DNA of 14,604 nucleotides from Nitrospina sp. (GTDB lineage Bacteria > Nitrospinota > Nitrospinia > Nitrospinales > Nitrospinaceae): assembly GCA_004357435.1 (NCBI GenBank), contig SMVS01000009.1:1-14604 (forward strand), read 5' to 3'. Positions 6,141-13,421 of the stretch are shown here, in pieces. The notes below the pieces were generated by a model. It made no database searches. It saw only the letters and a program-made list of their open reading frames with translations, and was not told the DNA's origin. Every line of letters starts with the position of its first letter. Position 1 is the first letter of the stretch. A program made the position numbers and the translations under genes.

Positions 6141-7433
6141 ATGCCACACCCTGCGCAACAGAATGACCTCCGTCTTCCCCAGAAATTGGTTTTGGAAAAG
6201 GTCAAAAATAAAGACCCCGCCCACCGGTTTAGGTCGCCTGATGATCGCCAGCCGGAACAAATGATTCTGGTCCTCGATCCGGAAACTGGAAAAACCTGGG
6301 GATTCGTGGTGGTGGACAATACCCGGCGCGGGCCTGGCCTCGGTGGCATTCGGATGGCGCCGGATTTGACATTGATGGAGGTGATGCGCCTGGCTCATGC
6401 CATGACTTTTAAAAACAGCGCCGCCCTGCTTCCCTTCGGCGGAGGAAAATCGGGGCTGATTGTTGACCCTGTCAACCTCAATACTCATCCCGGCATGAAA
6501 CGCGACCTCATTGGATTATTCGCCGAAGCTCTTTTTGAAATCGACTCCTACATCACCGCTCCCGATATGGGAACCGATGAAAAAGTCATCCAACAAATTT
6601 ATGAAATCTATTCCGAGCGCCTGAACACACCGCATCACCTGCGGGGCGGTGCCGGACGGCCTCCCATTAACGGCGGTATTCCAATTGACGATTGGGGTCT
6701 CACCGCGCATGGCGTGGTGGCGGCCATCAAAACTGTGGAAGCAATGGATGCGACCTTTACCCTTAAAGGCGCGCGAGTGGTGATCCAGGGATATGGCAAC
6801 GTCGGGGCGCCTACCGCCGCTAAACTACAACAGGCGGGCGCCCTCATCGTCGGCGCCTCAGACATTCATCGGGCCTTATGGAATTCCCGTGGATTGGATG
6901 TAACCGAATTGAACCGGGCTCGATCCGGACCCCAGGGTCTCGCGAAATATTCCGGCACAACGGAAAAGTCCTTTCCGCCCCAAAACCTCGATTGGTTGTT
7001 GGAAGCGCCTTGCGATATCCTCATCCCGGCCGCCCGCCCAGACGCGATCACCGCCCGCAATGCGGATCGCATTCAATGCCGGATGGTTTTTCAGGGAGCC
7101 AACGCTCCCAGCAATAAAATGACCGAATACTACCTGCAGAATCATAGAGGAATCATTTCCTATTCAGATTTCATTGTAAACGTTGGCGGGGTGATGGGTT
7201 GCGCCGTTGAATTGAAAATGAATATTGACTCGGAATATAAAAATAAAGTCTTGGCCACGGGTGAGGAAGGCAGGCCCTATTTGGAAAATTTGATCTCCAA
7301 GACCATTTCCAATAATGTCAAAACAATTTACCAGGGGATGGCACAGGGCGATGGGTCCGATGCTATTTTCCGGGATGAAGCTTTAAAACTTGCGGAAGAA
7401 TGTCTGGCGAATCCCCGCCGGATTCAGTTATAA
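6141..7433 (+). CDS. Glu/Leu/Phe/Val dehydrogenase family protein, probably not glutamate-specific
   Basis: The 430-residue protein is an NAD(P)-dependent amino-acid dehydrogenase (amino acid to 2-oxo acid plus ammonia, reversible). Seen are GGIRM (68-72), the substrate Lys91 in MTFKN, the catalytic Lys103 in FGGGKSG, Asp142 in TAPDMGTD, the dinucleotide fold VVIQGYGNVGAPTA (213-226), and Asp241 at the end of the next strand, which favours NAD. NVGGVMGCAVE (347-357) is the substrate-domain return. The glutamate-specific Lys of GDH (GPxKGG) is Leu67, and the Ser after NAGG is Cys354, as in hydrophobic-amino-acid dehydrogenases. The 40-residue N-terminal extension is uncharacterised; a second ATG at 6261 is an alternative start. 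GAAGG lies about 12 bases before the chosen ATG. Confidence 0.9.
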   Translation: MPHPAQQNDLRLPQKLVLEKVKNKDPAHRFRSPDDRQPEQMILVLDPETGKTWGFVVVDNTRRGPGLGGIRMAPDLTLMEVMRLAHAMTFKNSAALLPFGGGKSGLIVDPVNLNTHPGMKRDLIGLFAEALFEIDSYITAPDMGTDEKVIQQIYEIYSERLNTPHHLRGGAGRPPINGGIPIDDWGLTAHGVVAAIKTVEAMDATFTLKGARVVIQGYGNVGAPTAAKLQQAGALIVGASDIHRALWNSRGLDVTELNRARSGPQGLAKYSGTTEKSFPPQNLDWLLEAPCDILIPAARPDAITARNADRIQCRMVFQGANAPSNKMTEYYLQNHRGIISYSDFIVNVGGVMGCAVELKMNIDSEYKNKVLATGEEGRPYLENLISKTISNNVKTIYQGMAQGDGSDAIFRDEALKLAEECLANPRRIQL

Positions 7434-7469
7434 TCGCGCCGTGAATGGAAATCCTGAAAGGAGATGAAA

Positions 7470-7661
7470 ATGACCTGCAATATGGGAAATCTAGACCGAT
7501 TGTTACGCATCACTCTGGGGTTTTGTATCCTCGCGACGGGCATCGCACTCAATGATGACAGGGGATGCATCCTGATCTGGGTGGGCCTGATTCCCCTGTT
7601 GACCGGGCTCATGGGAAGTTGCCCGCTGTACTCAATTTTCTCTTTTAATTCAAAAGGTTAA
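7470..7661 (+). CDS. DUF2892 small membrane protein (YgaP-like transmembrane module)
   Basis: The 63-residue protein matches the DUF2892 family, the two-helix membrane part found alone or fused to rhodanese in YgaP. Landmarks are MGNLDRLLRITLG (5-17), a first helix (about 14-27), a second helix (IWVGLIPLLTGLMG, 36-49) and the conserved CPLYS (51-55). The function of the free-standing protein is unknown. The ATG at 7470 was chosen over the ATG at 7464 because the ribosome-binding site AAAGGAG (7457-7463) touches the first ATG directly but is 6 bases from the second. The gene starts 36 bases after the dehydrogenase stop and is probably co-transcribed with it. Confidence 0.88.
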   Translation: MTCNMGNLDRLLRITLGFCILATGIALNDDRGCILIWVGLIPLLTGLMGSCPLYSIFSFNSKG

Positions 7662-7673
7662 AAATATTAACCT
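7655..7673. terminator. Hairpin between convergent DUF2892 and hemC, possible bidirectional terminator
   Basis: AGGTTAA at 7655-7661 and TTAACCT at 7667-7673 form a perfect 7-bp stem with a 5-base loop. The left arm includes the TAA stop of DUF2892. On the minus strand the hairpin is followed by TTTT (7654-7651), 12 bases after the hemC stop. The stem is AT-rich and short, so termination would be weak, but its place between two converging genes suits a shared terminator. Confidence 0.45.
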
Positions 7674-7684
7674 AATTCAGACCA

Positions 7685-8626
7685 TTAATTATTATAAACC
7701 TCCGCTAAAATCTTATCAGCTCCCATTTTCAGTATCTCCAGAGCCAGATCATCGCCCAGCAACTCTGGAGCTTCCGTAGGTCCGGTTTTTTCCACCTTCA
7801 ACAGGGTCTTGCCATCCAGGCTTCCCACCAATCCACGAATGTGAATGGTTTCATTCTGAACGGTGGCGTACACCCCGATTGGAACCTGACACCCGCCTTG
7901 CAATCGAGTTAGAAAAGCCCGCTCGGCATTCACTGCGGTGTGCGTGTCTTCATCATCCAGATCAAAAATCATACTCATGATCGCCATGTCCTCGGATCGG
8001 GACTCAATTCCAACAGCGCCCTGCCCGCCCCCCGGCAACATAATTTCAGCCGGGATAATTTCAGTAATTTTATCGGCCATGCCCATGCGATTGAGTCCGG
8101 CGGCGGCAAGAATAATGGCATCCAAGCCCTCGGTTTCCAGTTTTTTGAGACGGGTTTCCAAATTGCCCCGCATCGGAATCACCTCCAGGTCGGGCCGGTA
8201 ATTCAAGAGCTGAGTGGTTCGCCGGAAACTACCCGTGCCGACTTTCGCGCCTTGGGGGAGGTCAGCCAGCTTGACATTGTTATTGGAGATCAGAGCATCA
8301 TGCGGATCCTCCCGCTTGGTCACCACACTGATGGCCAGTCCAGGAGGCAATTTGATTGGCACGTCCTTCATGCTGTGAATCGCGATGTCCGATTCATACT
8401 TCAGCAGGCTTTCTTCGATTTCCTTGGTGAACAATCCCTTACCGCCAACCTTGGCCAAAGGAACATCTTGAATTTTGTCACCCGAGGTCTTTATCACCCT
8501 CAAATCCACAGCGGTGTCTTTATGGAGCTCTTCCAGTTGCCCTTTGATCCAATTTGCCTGCCAAAGGGCCAAGGGACTGCCACGCGTACCTATGATGATT
8601 TTGTCAACGGCATAGCTGTTATACAT
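7685..8626 (-). CDS. hemC: Hydroxymethylbilane synthase (porphobilinogen deaminase)
   Basis: The 313-residue cytoplasmic enzyme joins four porphobilinogen units into hydroxymethylbilane, the linear precursor of uroporphyrinogen III. Seen are GTRGSPLALWQ (13-23), KTSGDKI (46-52), GGKGLFTKEIEESLL (61-75), the catalytic Asp88 in AIHSMKDVP, GTGSFRRTTQL (130-140) with the substrate Arg pair, MRGNLETRL (152-160), LAAAGLNRMG (173-182) and LQGGCQVPIG (242-251), in which Cys246 should carry the dipyrromethane cofactor. Length is normal and no catalytic residue is missing. It is the last gene of the ccsA-hemA-hemC operon; the start lies 15 bases after the hemA stop. The ATG lacks a strong ribosome-binding site. 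Confidence 0.97.
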   Translation of the reverse strand: MYNSYAVDKIIIGTRGSPLALWQANWIKGQLEELHKDTAVDLRVIKTSGDKIQDVPLAKVGGKGLFTKEIEESLLKYESDIAIHSMKDVPIKLPPGLAISVVTKREDPHDALISNNNVKLADLPQGAKVGTGSFRRTTQLLNYRPDLEVIPMRGNLETRLKKLETEGLDAIILAAAGLNRMGMADKITEIIPAEIMLPGGGQGAVGIESRSEDMAIMSMIFDLDDEDTHTAVNAERAFLTRLQGGCQVPIGVYATVQNETIHIRGLVGSLDGKTLLKVEKTGPTEAPELLGDDLALEILKMGADKILAEVYNN

Positions 8627-8641
8627 GCGGATGGATTCTTT

Positions 8642-9916
8642 CTAGTCGTCCAGATGAAACAAATCCCGAATGGCCTTCAAGTAGGTTTGCCCCTCTGAGC
8701 TTCGGGTTTTATCCTTAAGGTTTACTGTAGGCTTGTGAAGCAGTTTATTGACGATGGATATTGACATTTGGTGGATATTATTTTCATCCTCTTTCGACAA
8801 GTGGGGCATTTTTTTAAGAGCTTTTTCCATCTCCTGCCGGCGGATGCGCTCGGCCCGCTTGCGTAACTCGATAATGGTCGGAACCGCATCCAGAGAATCC
8901 ATCCAGCCGTTAAATTTATCCACCTCCACCCGGATGATTTCCGCCGCCAGCTCAGCCTCCCTCTGGCGTTCCACCATATTGGCGTTGACCACCGCCTGCA
9001 GGTCATCAATGTCATACAAAAAAACATTTTCAAGATCATTCACTTCCGGCGCGATATCCCGCGGGACCGCGATATCGATAAAAAACATGGGCCGGTTTTT
9101 ACGTTGATGGATCGCCCGCTCCACCATATCCTTGCTGATAATGAACTTGGGAGCCGCGGTGGAACTGATGACAATGTCCGCCCGATACAACTCATCTTTG
9201 AACGCGTCGAAATCCAGCGCACTGCCATTCAGGGTTTTGGCCAGGCTGGCGGCCCGCTCATAGGTCCGGCTGGCCACGTAGATGGTTTTGACCCCGTAAG
9301 ACATTAAATGTTTGGCCGCCAATTCGGCCATTTCGCCGGTCCCCACCAGCATGACGGTGTGGGTTTCCAAATCATCAAAAATTTTGCGGGCCAAATCTAC
9401 GGCGGCGGAGCTGATGGAAACAGCGTTTTCAGCGATGCCGGTTTCTTCCCGTATCCTTTTGGCGACGTTGAAGGCTTTTTCAAACAGCTGATTGAGAATG
9501 ATCCCAGTGCCACGCAAGGATTTCGCCAAACTGTAAGCATCTTTAACCTGACCGAGAATTTGCGACTCACCGAGTACCATCGAGTCCAGGCTGGACGATA
9601 CCCGGAATAAATGCTCAACGGTTTGTTCTTCACAATAACTGTAAAAATGGTTGTCCAGTTGATCAAGAGGAATTTCGTGGTAATCGCAAATGAAACTTTT
9701 GAGGCGGGAGATGCCTTGATCAACATTCTTGACCCGGGCATATATCTCTACCCGGTTGCAGGTGGAAATGATCAAATTTTCTTCCACCTCAGGAAACGAC
9801 CCCAGCTTTTCCGTGGAGTCCTCGATTTTCCCTTTGGTGAACGCCAGTTTTTCTCGCAGTTCCACCGGGGTCGTCTTGTGGTTGACCCCGACCATGATTA
9901 AATTTGATTCAGCCAT
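8642..9916 (-). CDS. hemA: Glutamyl-tRNA reductase
   Basis: The 424-residue enzyme reduces glutamyl-tRNA(Glu) to glutamate-1-semialdehyde with NADPH, the first committed step of the C5 route to heme and siroheme. The N-terminal catalytic domain shows GVNHKTTPVELREKLAF (10-26) and the active-site Cys53 in IISTCNRVEIYA. Then come LDSMVLGESQILGQVKDAY (110-128), the NADPH fold MLVGTGEMAELAAKHL (189-204), and a C-terminal dimerisation helix rich in Arg, Glu and Met (about 315-424). Its presence, with hemC, shows the organism makes tetrapyrroles from glutamate, not from glycine and succinyl-CoA. The ATG follows the stop of the CcsA/HemX-like gene after one base, so translation is probably coupled. 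Feedback by heme through the membrane neighbour is known in other bacteria but is not shown here. Confidence 0.97.
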   Translation of the reverse strand: MAESNLIMVGVNHKTTPVELREKLAFTKGKIEDSTEKLGSFPEVEENLIISTCNRVEIYARVKNVDQGISRLKSFICDYHEIPLDQLDNHFYSYCEEQTVEHLFRVSSSLDSMVLGESQILGQVKDAYSLAKSLRGTGIILNQLFEKAFNVAKRIREETGIAENAVSISSAAVDLARKIFDDLETHTVMLVGTGEMAELAAKHLMSYGVKTIYVASRTYERAASLAKTLNGSALDFDAFKDELYRADIVISSTAAPKFIISKDMVERAIHQRKNRPMFFIDIAVPRDIAPEVNDLENVFLYDIDDLQAVVNANMVERQREAELAAEIIRVEVDKFNGWMDSLDAVPTIIELRKRAERIRRQEMEKALKKMPHLSKEDENNIHQMSISIVNKLLHKPTVNLKDKTRSSEGQTYLKAIRDLFHLDD

Positions 9917-9917
9917 A

Positions 9918-10709
9918 TTAAACGTGCAACAGATAAGTCAACATGATGGTAATAAACCCAAAAATTGAAAACTGGGCGGCTTTTTTACCCTGCAAGCCAA
10001 CCAGCAACCTGCCAAAGAAAATAAGACCGTAAAGAAACCAGCCGATCACCAGCGGCCAGGTTTTGACCAGATCCCATGAGAACAGGGACAACTGGTTCAT
10101 CTGCGCATTCCAGATGGAACCGGTCATGAATCCCAATGTAAACAAGGGAAAGCCGACAACAATCACCTTATAATTCAGGTTGTCCAGAATTTCCAAAGAC
10201 GGCATCCTGAAATACATGATTCCTAATTTTTTGCTTTTAACTTGTTTTTCCTGAATAAGATACATCAAACCTGCCGCGAATGCCATGGCAAACGCGACGG
10301 ACCCAAGGATGGAAAGCGTACGGTGCAGAGTCAACAAAATTTGGAACTGTGACTCTGGAAAGACCACCGCTTCTTTCGAGAGAAACGTCGCGTACAACAG
10401 GGTCAAAAATGCCACCGGGATAACAAATGATCCGAGATCCTTGATCTTGTATTTCCAGTTCACCAGAAAATACACCAGCACCATCATCCAGGAGAAGAAA
10501 ATAGCCACTTCAAAGGATGTCGTGTATGGCCCATGACCAGTTTCCTGCGACCTGAATATGATCACCAGCGTGTGAAACAGCCAGCCCACCCCCACCGTGA
10601 TGGCCGCCAGGGTCGAGACAAACTGCTTGCGGTAAACCAGGTAGATGAAATACTCCAGCGAGGCCACCAGATAGCCGATCATCGCTATATTGAAAGTTAT
10701 AAGAGTCAT
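9918..10709 (-). CDS. CcsA/HemX-like cytochrome c assembly family membrane protein
   Basis: The 263-residue protein has about eight membrane helices and belongs to the CcsA/CcmC/HemX heme-handling superfamily. Family points are His46 in GWLFHTLVI, GPYTTSFEVAIFFSW (60-74), His129 in LLTLHRTLSILG followed by AFAAGLMYLIQEKQ (143-156), and a tryptophan-rich remnant SWDLVKTWPLVIGW (211-224) equivalent to the WWD region. CcsA proteins normally have a further conserved His eight residues after the last Trp; here that position is Phe232. Together with its place beside hemA-hemC, this favours HemX, which modulates glutamyl-tRNA reductase, over a cytochrome c synthase subunit. It starts the operon. The ATG at 10709 has no strong ribosome-binding site. 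Confidence 0.8.
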   Translation of the reverse strand: MTLITFNIAMIGYLVASLEYFIYLVYRKQFVSTLAAITVGVGWLFHTLVIIFRSQETGHGPYTTSFEVAIFFSWMMVLVYFLVNWKYKIKDLGSFVIPVAFLTLLYATFLSKEAVVFPESQFQILLTLHRTLSILGSVAFAMAFAAGLMYLIQEKQVKSKKLGIMYFRMPSLEILDNLNYKVIVVGFPLFTLGFMTGSIWNAQMNQLSLFSWDLVKTWPLVIGWFLYGLIFFGRLLVGLQGKKAAQFSIFGFITIMLTYLLHV

Positions 10710-10747
10710 GAGAGAAAGGGCATCAAGGATCGCAACGGGAACCGCTT

Positions 10748-10776
10748 ATCCTACCACGCACCCCCAAACAACTCAA
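10748..10776 (-). promoter_or_regulatory. Candidate promoter of the ccsA/hemX-hemA-hemC operon
   Basis: On the minus strand TTGAGT (10776-10771) and TAGGAT (10753-10748) are separated by exactly 17 bases; each matches its sigma70 hexamer at 4 of 6. It sits in the 152-base gap after nrdR and about 39 bases before the start codon, the only sizeable gap upstream of this operon. Confidence 0.35.
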
Positions 10777-10861
10777 TGGGTTAGAAATTCAATCTGAGAA
10801 TTTTTGGTTGGGAATAAAATAATTAAGGCGGGCAAGTTTTGCTGGCGGGAATTGTTACTAC

Positions 10862-11326
10862 TCATCCCTCTTTTTTATTTTTCAGGATTTCATTCAACTC
10901 GGCCATGAATTCATTGACGTCTTTAAAATCCCGGTAAACCGAAGCAAAGCGTACATAGGCGACGCTGTCGAGATGATAGAGCTCTTTGACGATTGCCTCG
11001 CCCACCGCGACGGCTGAAATTTCCTTGTCGCCTGAATCCTGAAAAAATTTTTCGACTTTGCTGACCAGAGCCTCCATCCGCTCCAGGCTGACCGGTCGTT
11101 TCTGGCAGGCTTTCTGTACGCCTTCGAGGATTTTACCGGGGTTGAAGTCCTCGCGGCGGCCATCCTTTTTGATGACCAGTAACGGAGATATCTCGATTCT
11201 TTCGTAGGTGGTGAAGCGGTCGCCACAACTCAGGCATTCGCGCCGGCGGCGCGTTATATCGCCTTCCCGGTTGGTCCGGGAATCGATCACTTTGTTCTCC
11301 ACATTGGAGCAACTGGGACATTTCAT
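10862..11326 (-). CDS. nrdR: Transcriptional repressor NrdR
   Basis: The 154-residue protein represses ribonucleotide reductase genes in response to ATP/dATP levels. The N-terminal zinc ribbon uses Cys3, Cys6, Cys31 and Cys34 (CPSC ... CLSC). The strand SRTNREGDITRRRREC (16-31) and the segment GDRFTTYERIE (35-45) are the family signature. The ATP-cone domain covers about 48-138 (VIKKDGRREDFNPGKILEGV ... YHLDSVAYVRFASVYRDF). Length is typical. It follows glyA after only 9 bases, so it belongs to the rpiB-glyA-nrdR operon. The sequence just before its ATG is CCTCCTTTT, not a Shine-Dalgarno site, so translation may depend on coupling to glyA. No NrdR box or nrd gene is visible in the window. Confidence 0.97.
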   Translation of the reverse strand: MKCPSCSNVENKVIDSRTNREGDITRRRRECLSCGDRFTTYERIEISPLLVIKKDGRREDFNPGKILEGVQKACQKRPVSLERMEALVSKVEKFFQDSGDKEISAVAVGEAIVKELYHLDSVAYVRFASVYRDFKDVNEFMAELNEILKNKKEG

Positions 11327-11335
11327 AAAAGGAGG

Positions 11336-12586
11336 CTATTTAGGGGTGAGTTCAAAATGGAGGGGAAACTGTTCGCACAACTCTCTGACCTTGAGACGGG
11401 TTTGCTCGATATAATCTTTATCCTCCAGGCGTCCCAGCACAGCGGTGATCATATCGCCGATAATTTTCATTTCCGGTTCTTTCATGCCGCGGGTGGTGAG
11501 CGCGGGAGTGCCGATCCTGATCCCTGACGTCACAAACGGACTGCGCGTTTCAAAAGGCACGGTATTTTTATTGACGGTGATGCCGGCTTGGTCCAAAGCC
11601 TCCTCAGCCTGCTTGCCGGTGATGTCCTTAGGCGTCAGGTCCACCAGCATGAGGTGCGTGTCGGTGCCGCCACTGACTATTTTAAATCCGTTAGTTTTTA
11701 AATGCTCCGCCAGAAATTTCGCATTGGCTACCACCTGCTTTTGATAATCGACAAAATCGGGATTGAGGGCTTCCTTGAAGGCCACCGCCTTGGCGGCAAT
11801 GACGTGCATCAACGGACCGCCCTGGATGCCGGGAAAAATCTTTTTGTTCACGTCCCGGGCGAACTCCTCCCGGCAGAGAATCATGCCGCCGCGCGGTCCT
11901 CTCAGCGTTTTATGCGTTGTGGTGGTCACGAATTCTGAATACGGCACGGGGGAGGGATAAATTTTGGCGGCAACCAAACCGGCGGGATGCGCGATATCGG
12001 TCATGATTTTAGCACCGACTTCATCGGCTATGGCACGAAACCGTTGCGCGTCGATAACTCTGGGATAAGCGCTGGCTCCCACCACGATCATTTTGGGACG
12101 ATGCTCTTTGGCCAGCCGTTCCACTTCATCGAAATCGATCCGTTCCGTTTCTTTATGAACTCCATACTGGAAAACTTTGTAGGAGTAACCGGAAAAGTTG
12201 ACCGGCGAGCCGTGTGTGAGATGTCCACCGTGCGAAAGGTTCATCCCCAGGATGGTATCCCCCGGCTGTAGCACCGCGTGGTAAACCGCCATGTTGGCCT
12301 GCGACCCGGAATGGGGCTGGACGTTGGCATGGTCGGCGCCAAATATCTGTTTAGCCCGGTCGATCGCCAACTGTTCCGCGATGTCCACATACTTGCATCC
12401 GCCATAATAGCGTTTGTTGGGATAGCCCTCGGCGTATTTATTGGTCATCACCGAACCCTGCGCTTCGAGCACCTGTGGACTGACAAAATTTTCCGATGCA
12501 ATCATCTCCAGCGTGAAGTTTTCCCGCTCAATTTCGCCATTGATGGCCTGGGCAATTTCCGGATCGAAGTCAGATAAAGTGGACAA
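11336..12586 (-). CDS. glyA: Serine hydroxymethyltransferase
   Basis: The 416-residue PLP enzyme converts serine and tetrahydrofolate to glycine and methylene-tetrahydrofolate, the main source of one-carbon units. Seen are IASENFVSPQVLEAQGSVMT (29-48), the YAEGYPNKRYYGGC loop (51-64), HSGSQAN (92-98), LSHGGHLTHG (117-126), Asp197-x-x-His200 in MTDIAHPAGLVA, and the PLP lysine Lys226 in VTTTTHKTLRGPRGG. It starts with TTG at 12586: no ATG occurs before the essential IASENF motif, and AGGAG lies 9 bases upstream (plus-strand ctcct at 12596-12600) inside the end of rpiB. The rpiB stop is one base before this TTG, so the two are translationally linked. All active-site residues are present. Confidence 0.97.
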   Translation of the reverse strand: MSTLSDFDPEIAQAINGEIERENFTLEMIASENFVSPQVLEAQGSVMTNKYAEGYPNKRYYGGCKYVDIAEQLAIDRAKQIFGADHANVQPHSGSQANMAVYHAVLQPGDTILGMNLSHGGHLTHGSPVNFSGYSYKVFQYGVHKETERIDFDEVERLAKEHRPKMIVVGASAYPRVIDAQRFRAIADEVGAKIMTDIAHPAGLVAAKIYPSPVPYSEFVTTTTHKTLRGPRGGMILCREEFARDVNKKIFPGIQGGPLMHVIAAKAVAFKEALNPDFVDYQKQVVANAKFLAEHLKTNGFKIVSGGTDTHLMLVDLTPKDITGKQAEEALDQAGITVNKNTVPFETRSPFVTSGIRIGTPALTTRGMKEPEMKIIGDMITAVLGRLEDKDYIEQTRLKVRELCEQFPLHFELTPK

Positions 12587-12587
12587 T

Positions 12588-13067
12588 TTACAATTCTCCT
12601 TTGGTTAACATATTTTGAATATCATCAATTTTATCCAGACGGCGGGTGTGCCGCCCACCTTCAAAAGCTGTTTGCAACCAGGTTTCCACGATTTCACACG
12701 CCAAGCCCTTGCCCACCACCCGCCCGCCCATGATCAACACATTGGAATCGTTGTGCTGTCTACATAATTTGGCAGTGTAAAGGTCGGAGCACAAGGTACC
12801 ACGGACTTTCGGAAAACGGTTCACCACGATGGACATGCCGATGCCGGTACCGCAAATGACAATGCCATTCAGAGAATCATCTGCCGAAATCGTGGCGGCC
12901 AGCTTGGCGCCGTAATCGGGATAATCTACGGCATCAGCATTGGCAGGCCCCAAATCTTCAAATGGGACAGCATTTTGAGTCAAAAAGGATTTAATCTCTT
13001 CCTTGAGCTCAAACCCGCCGTGGTCCGAAGCGAGCAGAATTTTTCTGATTTTCACATCTCTGTTCAT
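12588..13067 (-). CDS. rpiB: Ribose-5-phosphate isomerase B
   Basis: The 159-residue enzyme interconverts ribose-5-phosphate and ribulose-5-phosphate in the non-oxidative pentose phosphate pathway. Seen are SDHGGFELKEEIKSFL (14-29), VDYPDYG (47-53), the catalytic Cys72 in GIVICGTGIGMSIVVNR (68-84), and RQHNDSNVLIMGGRVVG (103-119) with the His105 proton shuttle. The C-terminal EGGRHTRRLDKI (136-147) is typical of the family. An upstream TTG at 13094 keeps the frame open for nine more residues but has no ribosome-binding site. The ATG at 13067 is preceded by AAAGGTGG and gives the usual length, so it was chosen. The gene heads the rpiB-glyA-nrdR operon, an order common in deltaproteobacteria-like genomes. 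Confidence 0.95.
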   Translation of the reverse strand: MNRDVKIRKILLASDHGGFELKEEIKSFLTQNAVPFEDLGPANADAVDYPDYGAKLAATISADDSLNGIVICGTGIGMSIVVNRFPKVRGTLCSDLYTAKLCRQHNDSNVLIMGGRVVGKGLACEIVETWLQTAFEGGRHTRRLDKIDDIQNMLTKGEL

Positions 13068-13421
13068 GGCGTTTGAATCCACCTTTCCAGGCAAATGGAA
13101 CCAGCCTCAGAATTATACTCTATCGCTTGAAAAATGGGGAATGAGATGTGATCGGAAATGCTTGCGAAACGGCGGAATGCATGTTTGATGCGGGGAAAAT
13201 AATACCCCCATGAAGTTGCGGATAGTAAAAAAAACCCATGAGGTTGTCAACCTAATTAGTCACGGAATTCCGAGACCTTGAATCAGGTATCTGGCGGTGC
13301 TATCAGGTGTTGCCATTCGGCTGGCGGGTTAATTTAGAAGCCCTCATTTTAATAAAAATAACCTGTCTGCCAGTGTCAAATTGTTTATTCTGCAACAGGC
13401 AACATCTACTCAAGAATTCAG
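13068..13421. other. Intergenic region between rpiB and the VCBS repeat gene
   Basis: About 350 bases hold no gene I can support. The left end carries the rpiB promoter. The middle has frequent stops in all frames. The seven-base direct repeat ATCAGGT occurs twice around 13280-13310 and is not further explained. On the right, the frame of the repeat protein stays open from 13362 without an ATG or signal peptide, and includes a YSATG segment reminiscent of the repeat unit, so the gene may be cut short there. Confidence 0.5.
13112..13117 (-). promoter_or_regulatory. Possible -10 element of the rpiB operon
   Basis: On the minus strand these bases read TATAAT, a perfect -10 hexamer, 44 bases before the chosen rpiB ATG. 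The -35 region 17 bases upstream (TCCCCA) is poor, so an activator or a different sigma factor may be needed, or the match is chance. Confidence 0.35.

Noticed and set aside
7429..7434. TATAAT hexamer at the end of the dehydrogenase gene
   Set aside because: It overlaps the stop codon and has no -35 element at a suitable distance; the DUF2892 gene is more simply explained as co-transcribed.
7940..8698. 252-residue open frame on the plus strand opposite hemC
   Set aside because: hemC and the end of hemA on the minus strand have all family motifs; the opposite frame shows no recognisable protein features.
13068..13094. Upstream TTG start for rpiB
   Set aside because: The ATG at 13067 has a better ribosome-binding site and gives the normal family length.
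13280..13310. Repeated ATCAGGT in the region before the VCBS gene
   Set aside because: Only two copies of seven bases, without an inverted partner or other sign of a mobile element.
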